NCBI GenBank assembly: GCA_051744345.1
Contig: JBNJCW010000018.1
Location: 1 to 30,243 of the forward strand
Length of the DNA: 30,243 nt
DNA from: Halolacustris sp051744345
GTDB taxonomy: Bacteria; Actinomycetota; Humimicrobiia; Humimicrobiales; Humimicrobiaceae
Reading direction: 5' to 3'
In this document: positions 7,137 to 15,613 of the stretch, in pieces
Layout of the letters: each line of letters opens with the position of its first letter
How positions within the stretch are numbered: position 1 is the stretch's first letter
Notes under the pieces: generated by a model
The model's input: only the letters and a program-made list of their open reading frames with translations
Database searches by the model: none
What the model was told of the DNA's origin: nothing
Position numbers and translations under genes: made by a program

Positions 7137-9647
7137 ATGGAAGACATTTTTACCTATCCCCGCGTATCTGTATGCATAGCCAACCTTAATGGTAAAGACT
7201 ACCTTAAAAACTGCATTGCCAGCATAAGGGAGCTTGATTATCCTGGAGAAAAAATTGAGGTGATAGTGGTAGACAATGGCTCAACTGACGGCTCGGTAGA
7301 ATTTCTGAACACGGAATTTAGCGGGGTAAAAGTAATCAGAAACAGCTGGAACCTTGGATTTGCTGCGGCCAATAACCAGGCAGCAGAAGCAGCCGGGGGA
7401 AAATATATTGCATTCTTAAACAATGATACCAGGGTAGATAAAAACTGGCTCACCGAGCTGGTAAGGCCTTTGATGGGAGAAAGCGAGATTGCCGCCTCCG
7501 GCTCGAAGGTACTGTCTTCAGACGGAAAGCAGATCGATTTTGCAGGAGCCATGATAAACTTTGAGGGCAAGGGCTTCCAGATAGATTATGGCCAGCCTGT
7601 AGAAAAAGACAGCCATAACAACCCCCTGTACCTGCCTTTTGCAAACGGGGGCGCCATGCTGGTAAGGGCGGATGTATTTAACCGGAGCGGTGGTTTTGAC
7701 CAGGATTTCTTTGCTTATTATGAGGATGTTGATTTTGGGTGGAGGCTATGGGTTTTAGGGTATAAAGTGGTGTTCTGCCCCCGGTCCATTGTATACCATA
7801 CCCACCACGGGACCTCGGCTTCTTTCAGCGAGGACAAGCTTAGGTTCCTGAAGGAAAGAAACTCCCTGTTTTCTGTTTTTAAAAACTATGATGATGATAA
7901 CCTGGCAAGGGCGCTGGCTGCTACTTGGGGAAATGTATTTAACCGCCTGTTTGTGGATATAAAGTTTGATTACCAAAGCTATTACCAGTTAAGTGCAGAG
8001 GAAGGCAAGCTGGAAGAGGAGCTGGAAAGGCAGGCAGAAAGCGTATCCATAGGTAAAGAGCCGCTGAGCTCACTTATGGCAGTAAAGGATTTCTTTGAAA
8101 ACCTTCCCAGACTTCTTGAAAAAAGAGAGAAGATACAATCGGTAAGGAGAAGGGATGATAAGGCCATCTTTTCCTATTTCAAGGGCCAGTTTCTGGCCGT
8201 ATCCCCTGACCCCCAGTACCAGCAGAACCAGATAAATTTGCTGAAATCCACCGGACTGTACCAGATGTTTGAAAAAAAGATAAAAAGGACACTCCTTATA
8301 ATAACCAGTGAGGTTGTATCCAGGGAGATGGCCGGGCCGGCCATCAGGGTATGGAATTTTGCCAGGGTGCTTGCCGAACATATGAATGTTATCCTGGCGG
8401 TGCCCAATGACAGCGACCTGGAGCCGGATAATTTTACCGTAAAAAAATACACCGATGAGGCCAGCCTCAAATCCATACTGGAGGAGGCAGACATAGTTCT
8501 TACCGGAGGAACTACTTTTTCCCGGTATGCAACCATCAAGGAATCAGACAAGTACCTCGTGATGGATATCTATGACCCCTACAATCTGGCGGTACTGGCT
8601 GAATACAAAAATGAGCCCATGGAAAAAAGGCTCAAAGTGCATAAGCTGGTACACTATAACCTGAATGAGCAGTTCTATTACGGAGACTTTTTCATGTGCG
8701 CATCGGAAAGGCAGAGGGATTTCTGGCTGGGAATGGCTGCAGCCCTGGACAGGGTAAATCCCTACAGCTACCAGCAGGATCCCACCCTGAAAAAGATGAT
8801 AGAGGTGGTACCCTTCGGGCTTCCCTCAGAAAAGCCGATGCATACCAGGCAGGTTCTAAAAGGAGTGGTAGAAGGTATTGGGCCTGATGATTTTCTCATA
8901 CTGTGGGGAGGGGGCATATACAACTGGTTTGATCCCCTCACCCTGATAAAAGCTATGGCCCAGTTAGGACAGGAGAGGCAGGACATAAAGCTTTTCTTTA
9001 TGGGGGTAAAACATCCCAACCCGGAGGTAAGGGAGCTTCAGCTGGTTACCGAATCGGTAAATTTGGCCAAAAAGCTGGGGGTATACGGCAAAAATGTGTT
9101 CTTTAACTTCGGCTGGGTGCCCTATGAGGAGAGGCAGAACTACCTGCTGGAATCAGATACAGGAATAATCACCCATCCCGAGCAGATAGAAACCAGGTTC
9201 TCGTTCAGGACCCGTATGCTGGATTACCTGTGGGCGGGGCTCCCCATTATATCCACTGAAGGGGACAGCTTAAGTGAGTTCATACAGAAAAAAGATCTGG
9301 GCCTGGTGGTTGCAGCTCAAGATACAAAAGGTCTCAGGGATGCAATGGTAAGGCTGGCAGATGATAAGGATTTTTACCAAAAATGCAGGGAAAATATAGA
9401 AAAAATAGTCCCCGAGTACAGGTGGGAGAAGGTATGCCGGCCGCTTATAGATTTCTGCAGGGATCCCATATACAGCGCCTACCGGGGAAAGATGGATGAA
9501 AATGATTTAGAGGATGTCCATAAAAAAATGAATATAAAGCCCAGAAGGAAGGGCCCATTCTATCTTATGTCCAAGTTTTTTTACCATTTTTTCAAAAGTC
9601 CCAGGCAGAGCTTCAGGTATCTTTCTAATTACATGCGCGGAGCATAA
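7137..9647 (+). CDS. Bifunctional glycosyltransferase, GT2-GT4 fusion
   Basis: An 836-residue protein. Residues 8-290 are a GT2 (GT-A) enzyme: VCIANLNG, VVDNGSTDGS at 44-53, the LNNDT metal motif at 94-98 and YEDVDFGWR at 195-203, a pattern of rhamnosyl-type GT2 enzymes. Residues 290-380 are a charged helical linker. Residues 383-770 form a GT-B fold close to GT4: TLLIITSEVVSREMAGPAIR at the N-terminal lobe, then WGGGIYNWFDP and FRTRMLDYLWAGLPIIST in the donor lobe. The classical EGFGLPxLE motif is replaced by the latter segment, as in some large multidomain transferases. The domain order is the reverse of that in the fusion at 957-3326. It is the first gene of the operon that continues with a flippase-like protein and RmlD, so a rhamnose-containing glycan is a reasonable guess. 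Confidence 0.9.
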   Translation: MEDIFTYPRVSVCIANLNGKDYLKNCIASIRELDYPGEKIEVIVVDNGSTDGSVEFLNTEFSGVKVIRNSWNLGFAAANNQAAEAAGGKYIAFLNNDTRVDKNWLTELVRPLMGESEIAASGSKVLSSDGKQIDFAGAMINFEGKGFQIDYGQPVEKDSHNNPLYLPFANGGAMLVRADVFNRSGGFDQDFFAYYEDVDFGWRLWVLGYKVVFCPRSIVYHTHHGTSASFSEDKLRFLKERNSLFSVFKNYDDDNLARALAATWGNVFNRLFVDIKFDYQSYYQLSAEEGKLEEELERQAESVSIGKEPLSSLMAVKDFFENLPRLLEKREKIQSVRRRDDKAIFSYFKGQFLAVSPDPQYQQNQINLLKSTGLYQMFEKKIKRTLLIITSEVVSREMAGPAIRVWNFARVLAEHMNVILAVPNDSDLEPDNFTVKKYTDEASLKSILEEADIVLTGGTTFSRYATIKESDKYLVMDIYDPYNLAVLAEYKNEPMEKRLKVHKLVHYNLNEQFYYGDFFMCASERQRDFWLGMAAALDRVNPYSYQQDPTLKKMIEVVPFGLPSEKPMHTRQVLKGVVEGIGPDDFLILWGGGIYNWFDPLTLIKAMAQLGQERQDIKLFFMGVKHPNPEVRELQLVTESVNLAKKLGVYGKNVFFNFGWVPYEERQNYLLESDTGIITHPEQIETRFSFRTRMLDYLWAGLPIISTEGDSLSEFIQKKDLGLVVAAQDTKGLRDAMVRLADDKDFYQKCRENIEKIVPEYRWEKVCRPLIDFCRDPIYSAYRGKMDENDLEDVHKKMNIKPRRKGPFYLMSKFFYHFFKSPRQSFRYLSNYMRGA

Positions 9648-9658
9648 CAGAAATACAT

Positions 9659-10738
9659 ATGGCACAACAATCAAAAAGGAAAAAGAGAATAAATATAATC
9701 CTGAGAACAGTAAATGTGGTGGTGGTGGTAGGGTTTGGCATCTTCCTGGTATGGTATCTGTTAAACCAGGTGGAGGTGTCCAGGATAGTAGAGGCTTTCA
9801 TAAATATATACAAGCCTACCATGATACTGGGGCTCTCCATGATGTTCTTTGACGGTTTCCTCCGCGGATACAGGAGCAAGATACTCATCGGTTCAGAAAG
9901 GATCAGGCTTATAGACCTGTTCTTTGTGTCCCATATAAGGAATGCCTTCAACATGGTGCTTCCCGCCAGGACAGGCGAGCTTTCCTATGTGTATGTGCTC
10001 AAGAGGAAGTTTAAGTTTCCTATAGGAATAGGGGCCTCCACTCTGGCGGTAGCTCTGGTGTTTGACATGGTAATAGTTTTTTCCCTTATAGTCATTTCCA
10101 TAATCATAGTGGGCATAAACCGTTATGCGGTATCCTCCACCACGGTTATGCTCATAGCAGCAGCGCTTTTGGCAGCTTCGCTTACCATACTGTTTTTTTT
10201 GTCCAAGATAGTGGGGGTGGTGATCAGGGCCATAAACTGGATACTGGTTAAGACCAACTGGGGAAAAAACAAGGTTATAAGCTATCTTTATAAGAAACTG
10301 GTAGAGACAAACCAGAACATAGAGGTTATCCAGTCCAGGAAGATATACTGGAAGGTGTATCTGCTCTCGGTAATGATAAGGCTAGTTAAGTTTTCTATTT
10401 ACTATTTTATGATCCATGCCCTGATGCGGCCTATGGGATACGGGTTTGGGCAGCTTAATTACTGGGTAATATTTTTGGCTACTGCCGCTGCGGAGATATC
10501 AGCGGTGCTTCCCACGCATGCCCTGGCGGGCCTAGGCACCTATGAGTTTGCTTTTGTGGCTGTTTTTACCATGCTTGGCTTCAGTGAAGATATTGCTATA
10601 ATAGTCGGTTTTAACTACCATATCATAAACCTGGTATTTACGGTGATTCTGGGGATACTGTCCACCATAATACTGGCGATGCCATTTTATAAGATTAAAA
10701 AGATTGGCCAAATTTATGAAGGTACTGATAACTGGTAG
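9659..10738 (+). CDS. LPG_synthase_TM (UPF0104) family flippase-like membrane protein
   Basis: A 359-residue polytopic membrane protein with about eight hydrophobic helices. Family marks are NMVLPARTGELSYVYVLKR near residue 100 and the LPTHALAGLGTYEFAF segment near residue 285. The family includes the membrane part of MprF and archaeal AglD-type proteins, and is associated with lipid or lipid-linked sugar translocation or modification. There is no catalytic LPG-synthase domain, so a flippase-like role is inferred. The ATG is 11 bases after the preceding stop and I see no good Shine-Dalgarno, so translation may rely on coupling. The 3' end overlaps the rmlD start by 23 bases. It is one of three members in this window and the least similar of them. 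Confidence 0.82.
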   Translation: MAQQSKRKKRINIILRTVNVVVVVGFGIFLVWYLLNQVEVSRIVEAFINIYKPTMILGLSMMFFDGFLRGYRSKILIGSERIRLIDLFFVSHIRNAFNMVLPARTGELSYVYVLKRKFKFPIGIGASTLAVALVFDMVIVFSLIVISIIIVGINRYAVSSTTVMLIAAALLAASLTILFFLSKIVGVVIRAINWILVKTNWGKNKVISYLYKKLVETNQNIEVIQSRKIYWKVYLLSVMIRLVKFSIYYFMIHALMRPMGYGFGQLNYWVIFLATAAAEISAVLPTHALAGLGTYEFAFVAVFTMLGFSEDIAIIVGFNYHIINLVFTVILGILSTIILAMPFYKIKKIGQIYEGTDNW

Positions 10739-11558
10739 CCGTGGCCAGCTGGGCAGCCAGCTAATTGATACCGCAGGCTCCGGGTACAGGGTATACGGCT
10801 ATGACCTGGACATGGATATAACTGATGCTGCTGCAGTAAAAAAAGAGTTTGCAAAGGTCAGGCCGGATATGGTTATACACTGTGCGGCATACACCGATGT
10901 AGACGGCTGTGAGGTTAAAAAAGAATTATGCTACCGGGTAAATACCAGGGGGACCGAAAACCTGGCCCGGGAAGCCAAAAGGCATGGCTCTGATTTTCTT
11001 TTTATCTCCACCGACTATGTCTTTGACGGCAAAAAAGACACCCCCTATCTGGAAACGGATTTGCCCAACCCTTTAAGCGTATACGGAGACTCCAAGTACC
11101 AGGCTGAACAGCTGATACAGGAATGCCTTGACAATTATTATATTGTAAGAACCACGGGGATATACAGCAGGTTTGGGAAAAATTTTGTGGATACCATCAT
11201 AAACACAGCCGGCAAAAACAGCCGGCTGGACATAGTAGATGACCAGGTATGCACCCCCACCTACAGCCTGGATCTTGTCCGATGCATATATGCGCTGATA
11301 CCAGCCAAAGCCTACGGCATATACCATGCCACCAATAAGGGCCAGTGTACCTGGTACCAGTTTACCAGGCAGATATTTAACATAATGGGCATAGATGTTA
11401 AACTAATGCCCATAGGAAGCGGCAAACTGGGCAGGAAGGCCAAAAGACCTTCCTATTCAGTGCTGGAGAACCGCAGCCTGGAGAAGAATAATATATTCTT
11501 TATGAGGGACTGGAAAGAAGCGCTAAAAGATTTTTTGCTCAATGACTATAAATCCTAA
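10716..11558 (+). CDS. rmlD: dTDP-4-dehydrorhamnose reductase
   Basis: A 280-residue short-chain dehydrogenase from the ATG at 10716. A TTG at 10704 would add four residues and is less likely. The NAD(P)-binding loop is GSRGQLG at 7-13, then HCAAYTDVD near 55-63, FISTDYVFDG near 96-105 and the catalytic Y123-GDS-K127 with its upstream Ser/Thr. These are the RmlD/RfbD signatures. The enzyme makes dTDP-L-rhamnose from dTDP-4-dehydrorhamnose with NAD(P)H, the last step of the pathway, in the cytoplasm. RmlA, B and C are not in the window. It overlaps the preceding flippase-like gene by 23 bases and the next flippase-like gene starts three bases after its stop, so it is embedded in the operon. 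This is the strongest indication that L-rhamnose is in the glycan. Confidence 0.92.
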   Translation: MKVLITGSRGQLGSQLIDTAGSGYRVYGYDLDMDITDAAAVKKEFAKVRPDMVIHCAAYTDVDGCEVKKELCYRVNTRGTENLAREAKRHGSDFLFISTDYVFDGKKDTPYLETDLPNPLSVYGDSKYQAEQLIQECLDNYYIVRTTGIYSRFGKNFVDTIINTAGKNSRLDIVDDQVCTPTYSLDLVRCIYALIPAKAYGIYHATNKGQCTWYQFTRQIFNIMGIDVKLMPIGSGKLGRKAKRPSYSVLENRSLEKNNIFFMRDWKEALKDFLLNDYKS

Positions 11559-11561
11559 GCC

Positions 11562-12539
11562 ATGGCTAAGATAAACAAAGCAGTGGGAACTGCTATCAGG
11601 TTAGGAGTAAGTGTCGGCCTTATTACCTTCCTGATTGTCAGGAACCTGGATAATTTCAGGGCTATAGCCCAGCAGGCCAGGCAGCTTGATCTGTTTTATC
11701 TGGGCCTGGCCCTCTTTCTGTATTTTCTGGGAATAGCGGGGATGGTGTTCAGGTGGGGCATACTGCTAAAGGCCCAGAGTATCTATATAAACCGGTTCTT
11801 TTTACTCCAGGCGGTAATGATTGGCTTCTTTTACAATAACATACTGCCTACCAGCGTGGGCGGGGATGCCTACCGGGTTTATGACCTGGATAAAAACAAG
11901 GGCATAACCGCCACCAAAACGGTTTCCACGGTAGTGCTGGAAAGATCCATAGGCTCGGTTACCGGGGCAATTTTCCTTCTGTTTTCTTTTTCCTTTGGGA
12001 TGTATGCGGTCCTCAGCCCGAATATGGTTATAAGCCTGATAATTGTGTTTGTGTTTATGTTCCTTCTTCTGGCCATACTTATAAATCCCTATGTTTTTAA
12101 AGTGGACAGGCTGTTTGAGAAATTCAGGCTGCTTAGAAAGGTAAGGCCTAAGGTAAGGTCATTTAGGGAAATAGTTCTAAGTTATAAGGGTAAAAAAACG
12201 CACCTTCTTATTTGCTTTGCCTACAGCCTCATAATACAGCTTTTTTTAATTACCAGCTACTGGTTTGTATCCCGATCCCAGGGACTGAGTATTGATTTTT
12301 CTGCTTTCCTTTTTGTGGTGCCTTTTACTTCAATCGTAGCCAGCATACCCATAACCATCGGGGGGATAGGGATAAGGGAAAATGCACTGGCTTTTCTGGT
12401 GGAAACTTTCGGGGCTACAGAAAGCCAGGCAGCCCTTTTTTCCTTCATAATACTGTTTATCATACTGTTTAATGCGCTGCTGGGAGGGCTGGTTTACCTT
12501 ATCAAAAATATATTTTTTAAGACCAAAGGGGTTATCTAA
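11562..12539 (+). CDS. LPG_synthase_TM (UPF0104) family flippase-like membrane protein
   Basis: A 325-residue membrane protein with about eight helices. It carries the family motif NNILPTSVGGDAYRVYDL near residue 95, VLERSIGSVTG near 125 and IGGIGIRENALAFLV near 265. It is clearly paralogous to the protein at 23243-24220: SVGGDAYRVYD against SIGGDTYRAYD, GGIGIREN identical, and identical length. The likely role is translocation of a lipid-linked glycan or polar lipid across the membrane (family inference). It starts three bases after rmlD, so is part of the 7137-13219 operon. Confidence 0.82.
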   Translation: MAKINKAVGTAIRLGVSVGLITFLIVRNLDNFRAIAQQARQLDLFYLGLALFLYFLGIAGMVFRWGILLKAQSIYINRFFLLQAVMIGFFYNNILPTSVGGDAYRVYDLDKNKGITATKTVSTVVLERSIGSVTGAIFLLFSFSFGMYAVLSPNMVISLIIVFVFMFLLLAILINPYVFKVDRLFEKFRLLRKVRPKVRSFREIVLSYKGKKTHLLICFAYSLIIQLFLITSYWFVSRSQGLSIDFSAFLFVVPFTSIVASIPITIGGIGIRENALAFLVETFGATESQAALFSFIILFIILFNALLGGLVYLIKNIFFKTKGVI

Positions 12540-12690
12540 ATAAAAAAGGCAGTGTATTTTCAAGGTAAAGCCCGAGGTAGCTGTGGTAAAAATCGGTGCC
12601 CATCATTTTTAAGAAAAGAAGTATGGAGAAAACGAATATGAGGAAAAAAACCACATAATATATTATTTTAAAAAATACTATTTTAAACAT
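12532..12690 (-). CDS. Possible small single-pass membrane protein
   Basis: A 52-codon open frame on the minus strand from the ATG at 12690, overlapping the end of the plus-strand flippase-like gene tail to tail by eight bases. The translation has a strongly hydrophobic helix at residues 5-27 (IYYVVFFLIFVFSILLF) followed by a polar tail KMMGTDFYHSYLGLYLENTL. The transmembrane-plus-tail composition is protein-like, but there is no convincing Shine-Dalgarno and AT-rich DNA gives hydrophobic frames by chance. The 12540-12754 interval otherwise holds nothing I recognise. Confidence 0.3.
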   Translation of the reverse strand: MFKIVFFKIIYYVVFFLIFVFSILLFLKMMGTDFYHSYLGLYLENTLPFLFR

Positions 12691-12754
12691 ATCTTTTTTT
12701 TGCTATTGTTATTAGGAATATTATAAGGGTAATGAAATTAAATGTATAGGGAAG

Positions 12755-13219
12755 ATGGCTAGAGGATTTTTAATATTTTTAAATATAGTGGTGCTGCTGG
12801 TATACCTGGCTATGTTCATATTGCTGGAGCCGCTGCTGCAAATGGTCCAAGAGTTTATCGAACTTACCCCCCTGATGCTAACCTCTTTGAGGTTTTTTCT
12901 TCTTACCGTCATTGGCTTCTGTATGGGAAACCTGACCCAGATTTTTACCAGGACCCAGTACCAGAGGACAAGTTGGGACATAAGGGGCTTTATCCTGCTT
13001 TCCATTATACCTGTACTGTTTCTTAGCATGATAAGCATAGGCCCTGTAGTAGATATCATAACCCAGCTGCCGGTTATAAGGCAGAGCCCTTCGGAATTCC
13101 TGTACTACCTCATATCCTCTAGGTACATATGGATAATGTGGATAGGGTTCAACCTGGGGGCATCCATAAAGTTTCCCCAGTTCTATATGCCCAGAAGGGT
13201 AAGGAAGGCAAGCACATAA
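12755..13219 (+). CDS. Hypothetical small integral membrane protein
   Basis: A 154-residue protein with four predicted helices: residues 4-26, 42-62, 77-98 and about 124-140. It ends in a basic tail (PRRVRKAST). The ATG at 12755 follows a close AGGGAAG. Two ATGs just upstream are out of frame and stop at once. I do not recognise the family. It lies on the same strand as the flippase-like gene with a 215-base gap, so it may be the last gene of the glycan operon or have its own promoter. Codon use matches the neighbours, which supports it as a real chromosomal gene. Confidence 0.65.
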   Translation: MARGFLIFLNIVVLLVYLAMFILLEPLLQMVQEFIELTPLMLTSLRFFLLTVIGFCMGNLTQIFTRTQYQRTSWDIRGFILLSIIPVLFLSMISIGPVVDIITQLPVIRQSPSEFLYYLISSRYIWIMWIGFNLGASIKFPQFYMPRRVRKAST

Positions 13220-13320
13220 AAAACATATGGAACCCACTTTATTATGGGTAATCTGGTTCATCTGTCTGCCCGGTTCTGGAGTCCTTTTTGATTCTTTGAT
13301 CCCTTATCATATGGGTTCTT

Positions 13321-13594
13321 CTACACTCCTAAAACCCTCATCATTCTTATTGGTGCCTTAAAGGGTTTGGGCATGGCCTTGGTACAGTAGTCGATTGTGC
13401 AGCCATATTTTTCCTTTAAGAAACCCCTGCCAAGTTTTTCTAAAAAAATAGGTTTCTTTTCTTTCTCTGGCAAACGAGATAACTTTTTTGTAAAACGCAC
13501 GGAATCCGCACATTGAGTTATAGAAATAGTTTAGCCTTTCAAGTTCTGCCAGCACTTTTTCTACAACCTCTTCTATTGGTAGTTTTGTTTCCAT
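13321..13594 (-). pseudogene. Remnant of a tyrosine recombinase (N-terminal SAM-like core-binding part)
   Basis: From the ATG at 13594 the minus strand reads METKLPIEEVVEKVLAELER, then NYFYNSMCGFRAFYKKVISF and ARERKETYF. This resembles the SAM-like core-binding domain of phage-type integrases. The frame then shifts near 13460 at a T/A run: the continuation LGRGFLKEKYGCTIDYCTKA and MPKPFKAPIRMMRVLG is found in another frame and ends at a TAG at 13321-13323. No catalytic R-H-R-Y domain follows. The family is recognised by eye only. Between 13220 and 13320 I see nothing else. Confidence 0.45.
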
Positions 13595-13605
13595 AGAATG
13601 TCTTA

Positions 13606-13920
13606 TCAATGCAAAGGCTGAAAGGAAAAATCAGATGCGTTTTTGCGGCATCTGATAAATACATCAACCTTCTGGTCATACTCCTTCTCATAATAGTTAA
13701 GCCGGCCATGCCATAGCCGCCTGTTAAATACCCAGGTCTTCTTATTCTTACCACTACCTTTACTCATACCAAGGTATCCAAAATCTACCTGTTCTTCTTC
13801 TCAGGGTTGAGTGTGACTTCTTACAAATATATTTTCTTTCATTGCTAACTTTGCCACATATCTTTTCTTCCTCTAGCGTATAAGGAAGGATTTTACTACA
13901 AGTTGCTATTATTTTACCTA
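13606..13920 (-). pseudogene. Remnant of an IS21-family transposase (IstA-like)
   Basis: The minus strand carries FVRSHTQP, a stop codon at 13801-13803, then EEEQVDFGYLGM, later KKTWVF and YYEKEYDQKVDVFIRCRKNA before a TGA at 13606-13608. IS21 IstA proteins have PGEEAQVDFG at the start of the DDE core, so the stop most simply replaces the Gly codon (GGA to TGA). The stretch between KKTWVF and YYEKEYDQKV is scrambled relative to typical IstA. A further stop is present upstream near 13871. Only part of the gene remains and I see no IstB. It lies 12 bases from the recombinase remnant. Confidence 0.5.
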
Positions 13921-14134
13921 GGATCTAAATTATGGAATTTTGGTGACCATGAAGCCAAATGCGAACTGATTTGAACTGTATCCATCCGGGTTATTTTTCA
14001 TCTGTAAATAGCGATCTCTATCAGACTACTGTTCTGCCACCAAAACAAGGACAAACATTCGAAAAACCAGGACTGAAACAACGGGCAAGATCATCATAAT
14101 CAATCAAGCAGACCAGTTACACGCACAGTTGTGA
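13921..14134. other. Interval without a recognisable gene
   Basis: About 210 bases with no convincing open frame. TTTGGTGACCATG near 13938 resembles sequences at the ends of some IS21-like elements, but I could not find a matching inverted end. It is probably relict mobile DNA between the IstA remnant and the AT-rich repeats. Confidence 0.3.
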
Positions 14135-14154
14135 TTGAATGTAGAACTCTGGAG

Positions 14155-14350
14155 TCTAAAGAACAATACTAAAAATAGAAATGTTTTTTTAAAAATAGAA
14201 CGAAAATCTTTAATATTAAAGAATAATGTGCTAAAAATAAAAAATGATAAGCTATATATTTACATCCAAAGGGGACTATATTTTTTAAAAATGGTACGCA
14301 GATCTTCGAATATAAAGAAAAATGAGATGAAAGTAAAAAGTGGTGATTTA
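14155..14350 (+). repeat. AT-rich degenerate tandem repeat upstream of the antitoxin gene
   Basis: TTTTTTAAAAATAGAACG near 14185 and TTTTTTAAAAATGGTACG near 14281 begin two diverged copies about 97 bases apart. Each continues with a similar AATAT-AAAGAA-AATG-GA series. Partial AGAAcAAT/AGAAtAATG/AGAAAAATG words recur near 14160, 14219 and 14317. The region reads open on the plus strand as a Lys/Asn-rich peptide (14135-14365), which I attribute to the base composition of the repeat. Confidence 0.4.
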
Positions 14351-14369
14351 AGTAAATGTCTATAATGAA

Positions 14370-15119
14370 TTGGCGAAACTTCCTGTTTTCTCTATAGATG
14401 AGGTTCAAAAATTGACTGGGAATGTGAAGACGGCCTATTCACAGCTTGATCGGTTGATGAAGAAGGGTCTGGTAAGAAAAATAAGAAGGAATATATACTC
14501 TCCTGTGAATCCGACGACAGGGCAGGTGGTGGCTACTCGTTATCAGATTGCTTGTGCGGCATCGGACACGGCCTATATCTCTCACCATAGTGCCTTTGAA
14601 TACTATGGACTGGGCAATCAAGTATTTTATGAAGTTTATGTCTCTTCTGAGACCAAATTTCGAGCGTTTGGATTTGATCATATAACCTTTAAATACATCG
14701 CATCAAGAATGAAAGAAGGCGTGGTAGAGACCAAAAATACTACTGGTGTTCAAATAACTGAATTGGAGAGAACCGTCATAGACAGCATCCGAGATTTCAA
14801 TAAAATCGGTGGGTTTGAGGAACTTCTCAATTGCTTGGAAGGCATACACTACTTGGATGAAAATAAGTTGAAAGTATATTTAGACGCTTATGGCACCCAG
14901 GCTCTATATCAAAAGGCAGGTTACCTACTTGAACATTATGGAAAAGACATGCAGCTTTCCCGGGAGTTTATTGAATACTGTAAACAGAAAATCGGAAAGA
15001 GTAGAAGATACCTAATAAGAGAAACTAATGAAGATAGCTACTGTAACAGTGAATGGGAACTGATGGTGCCAGAGAAACTATTCGAAATAACTGATCAGGG
15101 TGGTGATATACTTGTCTGA
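14370..15119 (+). CDS. AbiEi-like antitoxin (type IV toxin-antitoxin, winged-helix)
   Basis: A 249-residue protein. The N-terminal 50 residues are a winged helix (FSIDEVQKLTG, AYSQLDRLMKKGLVRKIRRN, IYSPVNP), as in the AbiEi antitoxin domain. The rest matches the AbiEi effector region with YISHHSAFEYYGL, ITELERTVIDSI and GGFEELLNCL. AbiEi proteins repress their own operon and neutralise the AbiEii nucleotidyltransferase toxin, and are often phage-defence genes. The only in-frame start is TTG at 14370. An ATG at 14365 is five bases upstream and out of frame, so the original start may have been lost by a small indel. Codon use is clearly different from the surrounding genes (far fewer AGG/ATA), which points to transfer. 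It overlaps the toxin remnant by eight bases, the normal AbiEi-AbiEii arrangement. Confidence 0.8.
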   Translation: MAKLPVFSIDEVQKLTGNVKTAYSQLDRLMKKGLVRKIRRNIYSPVNPTTGQVVATRYQIACAASDTAYISHHSAFEYYGLGNQVFYEVYVSSETKFRAFGFDHITFKYIASRMKEGVVETKNTTGVQITELERTVIDSIRDFNKIGGFEELLNCLEGIHYLDENKLKVYLDAYGTQALYQKAGYLLEHYGKDMQLSREFIEYCKQKIGKSRRYLIRETNEDSYCNSEWELMVPEKLFEITDQGGDILV

Positions 15120-15246
15120 TTATAACCTCATCTATTTAGGTAAAAGAGCAGAAGAGTTAGGGTTTGCGAGGGACACATTAGAGAAAGTAACAAGGTTGGC
15201 GGATATCCTGGAGTATTTGAATACCAATCCTCTACTCAAAGATTAA
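15112..15246 (+). pseudogene. Truncated AbiEii-like toxin (first 44 residues)
   Basis: From TTG at 15112 the frame reads MSDYNLIYLGKRAEELGFAR, then DTLEKVTRLADILEYLNTNP and LLKD, then TAA. This matches the N-terminal helices that precede the KGGTAxxL nucleotidyltransferase core of AbiEii toxins (family knowledge). Nothing resembling the core follows in any frame of the next 500 bases. All catalytic residues are therefore missing and the toxin must be inactive. Confidence 0.6.
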
Positions 15247-15331
15247 GGGTGTTAGTGTATACAACTGAAATCTCTTCAAACCATTATGGGTACAGGGTTT
15301 CTGTAAGGTTGTATTAAATTTTATAATAAAC

Positions 15332-15613
15332 TCACGCTAGGTTTTTTACAGGATGACAGTATAGGTGCCTGCCATAAAATATAGCCTGAACGTTGATTTT
15401 TTTAATTATTTTTTCTATTTCACATGCTTTCTGATCAGGTATTTTGAGACCAGTGGTCATTATTGTCTCCGATAATAATAAATATGCCGGCTTTTGGGGG
15501 ATTATAGGTTGGGGATCCAAAAGCAAATTCTTATAAATTATTCTGTCAAGTAAAAGCAGGAAGTATTTACCTATACTGAGGAAACCAGGCTCCGGTATTA
15601 GTGTTTCAGTGGA
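15332..15613 (-). pseudogene. Fragment of an unidentified gene, possibly a glycosyltransferase
   Basis: An open stretch of about 93 codons on the minus strand, without a good start, ends at a TGA at 15332. It reads EPGFLSIGKYFLLLLDRIIY, then PAYLLLSETIMTTGLKIPDQ, KACEIEKIIKKINVQAIFYG and RHLYCHPVKN. A further piece, YTLLLIDNAISRNN, lies just upstream in another frame after a stop near 15614. The order of strands and the HPVK end recall polysialyltransferase/GT52-like proteins, but that is only a resemblance. The rest of 15247-15767 contains no other gene I can support. Confidence 0.35.

Noticed and set aside
14135..14365. 76-codon Lys/Asn-rich plus-strand frame
   Set aside because: It coincides with the AT-rich repeat and its composition follows from that; there is no Shine-Dalgarno or family signal.
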